A stretch of DNA of 64,000 bases from Leptobrachium leishanense (taxonomy: Eukaryota > Chordata > Amphibia > Anura > Megophryidae), in the NCBI GenBank assembly GCA_009667805.1, contig CM019071.1, positions 50,978,101-51,042,100 of the forward strand. Reading direction: 5' to 3'. Under the pieces are notes generated by a model, which searched no databases, had not been told where the DNA came from, and worked only from the letters and a program-made list of their open reading frames with translations. This document shows, one piece after another, positions 63,919 through 64,000 of the stretch. Within the stretch, counting starts at the first letter, position 1. Each line of letters starts with the position of its first letter. The translations under genes were made by a program, and so were the position numbers.

Positions 63919-64000
63919 TAGTGATGTGAAAGGAACAAAAATTAACAAAACGATTTAAAAAACGCAATAATACTGACCCAAATGGTTTGACTTTAAAAAT
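63919..64000 (+). mobile_element. Possible left end of a hAT-type MITE, cut by the window edge
   Basis: TAGTGATGTGAAAGGAACAAAAATTAACAAAACG resembles the TAG(G/T)GATGTG starts of the MITE at 33558 and other hAT ends, with the AAAACG-rich interior typical of those MITEs. The other end lies outside the window. Confidence 0.4.

Overview
The window looks like one locus from a large, transposon-rich vertebrate genome, most likely an anuran amphibian. This is an inference from the repeat content: piggyBac-type elements with TTAACCCCTTAAGG-like ends, L1/Tx1-type LINEs with coiled-coil ORF1 and APE-RT ORF2, CR1 and L2 LINEs, BED-finger hAT transposons, Gypsy LTR elements, and hammerhead-like motifs of a kind reported from amphibian retroelements. 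There is no bacterial or phage architecture. Almost every long open frame is a fragment of a transposon protein.

Layout. 1-3092: two related tandem satellites (about 383 and 387 bp). 3093-5122: minus-strand piggyBac fragment carrying a telomere-like array and stacked palindromes, ending at TTAA. 5123-6794: CR1-type LINE. 6795-7401: right end of an old hAT copy. 7403-13679: a 6.3-kb hAT element (hAT1) inserted into that right end with an exact 8-bp duplication, and carrying a Gypsy-type solo LTR. 13688-15560: mixed fragments (tRNA-like repeat, DDE fragment, LTR). 15561-16316: the only stretch that looks like host DNA, with a TATA box, a strong-context ATG, a 16-codon signal-peptide-like reading frame and a GTAAGT donor.

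From 16500 to 55364 one Gypsy element (G1) has been split by later insertions. Its LTR is split by an L1 (16686-23364, itself holding a piggyBac-type MITE). Its gag start is split by a 6.9-kb element with arms of about 1.1 kb in inverted orientation (24106-31001). Its reverse transcriptase is split by stacked hAT copies (33102-49235), which hold MITEs, a hammerhead-bearing insert, a second Gypsy fragment and another L1. Its RT/RNase H region is split by a very young non-autonomous LTR element (49270-53899). The piece after integrase is cut by a further hAT copy at 55365.

55365-63365 holds more hAT pieces in both orientations around a minus-strand LTR element and an L2 fragment. 63366-64000 holds a degenerate hammerhead-like unit and what may be the start of another MITE.

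The genes do not form a pathway; the informative content is the insertion history, which can be read from target-site duplications and from empty sites inside the window. Best candidates for something new are (i) the long-inverted-repeat element with a hammerhead-ribozyme-like motif in each arm, (ii) the isolated signal-peptide exon with its promoter, and (iii) the young LTR element encoding a single 454-residue protein and an in-phase 162-bp repeat.
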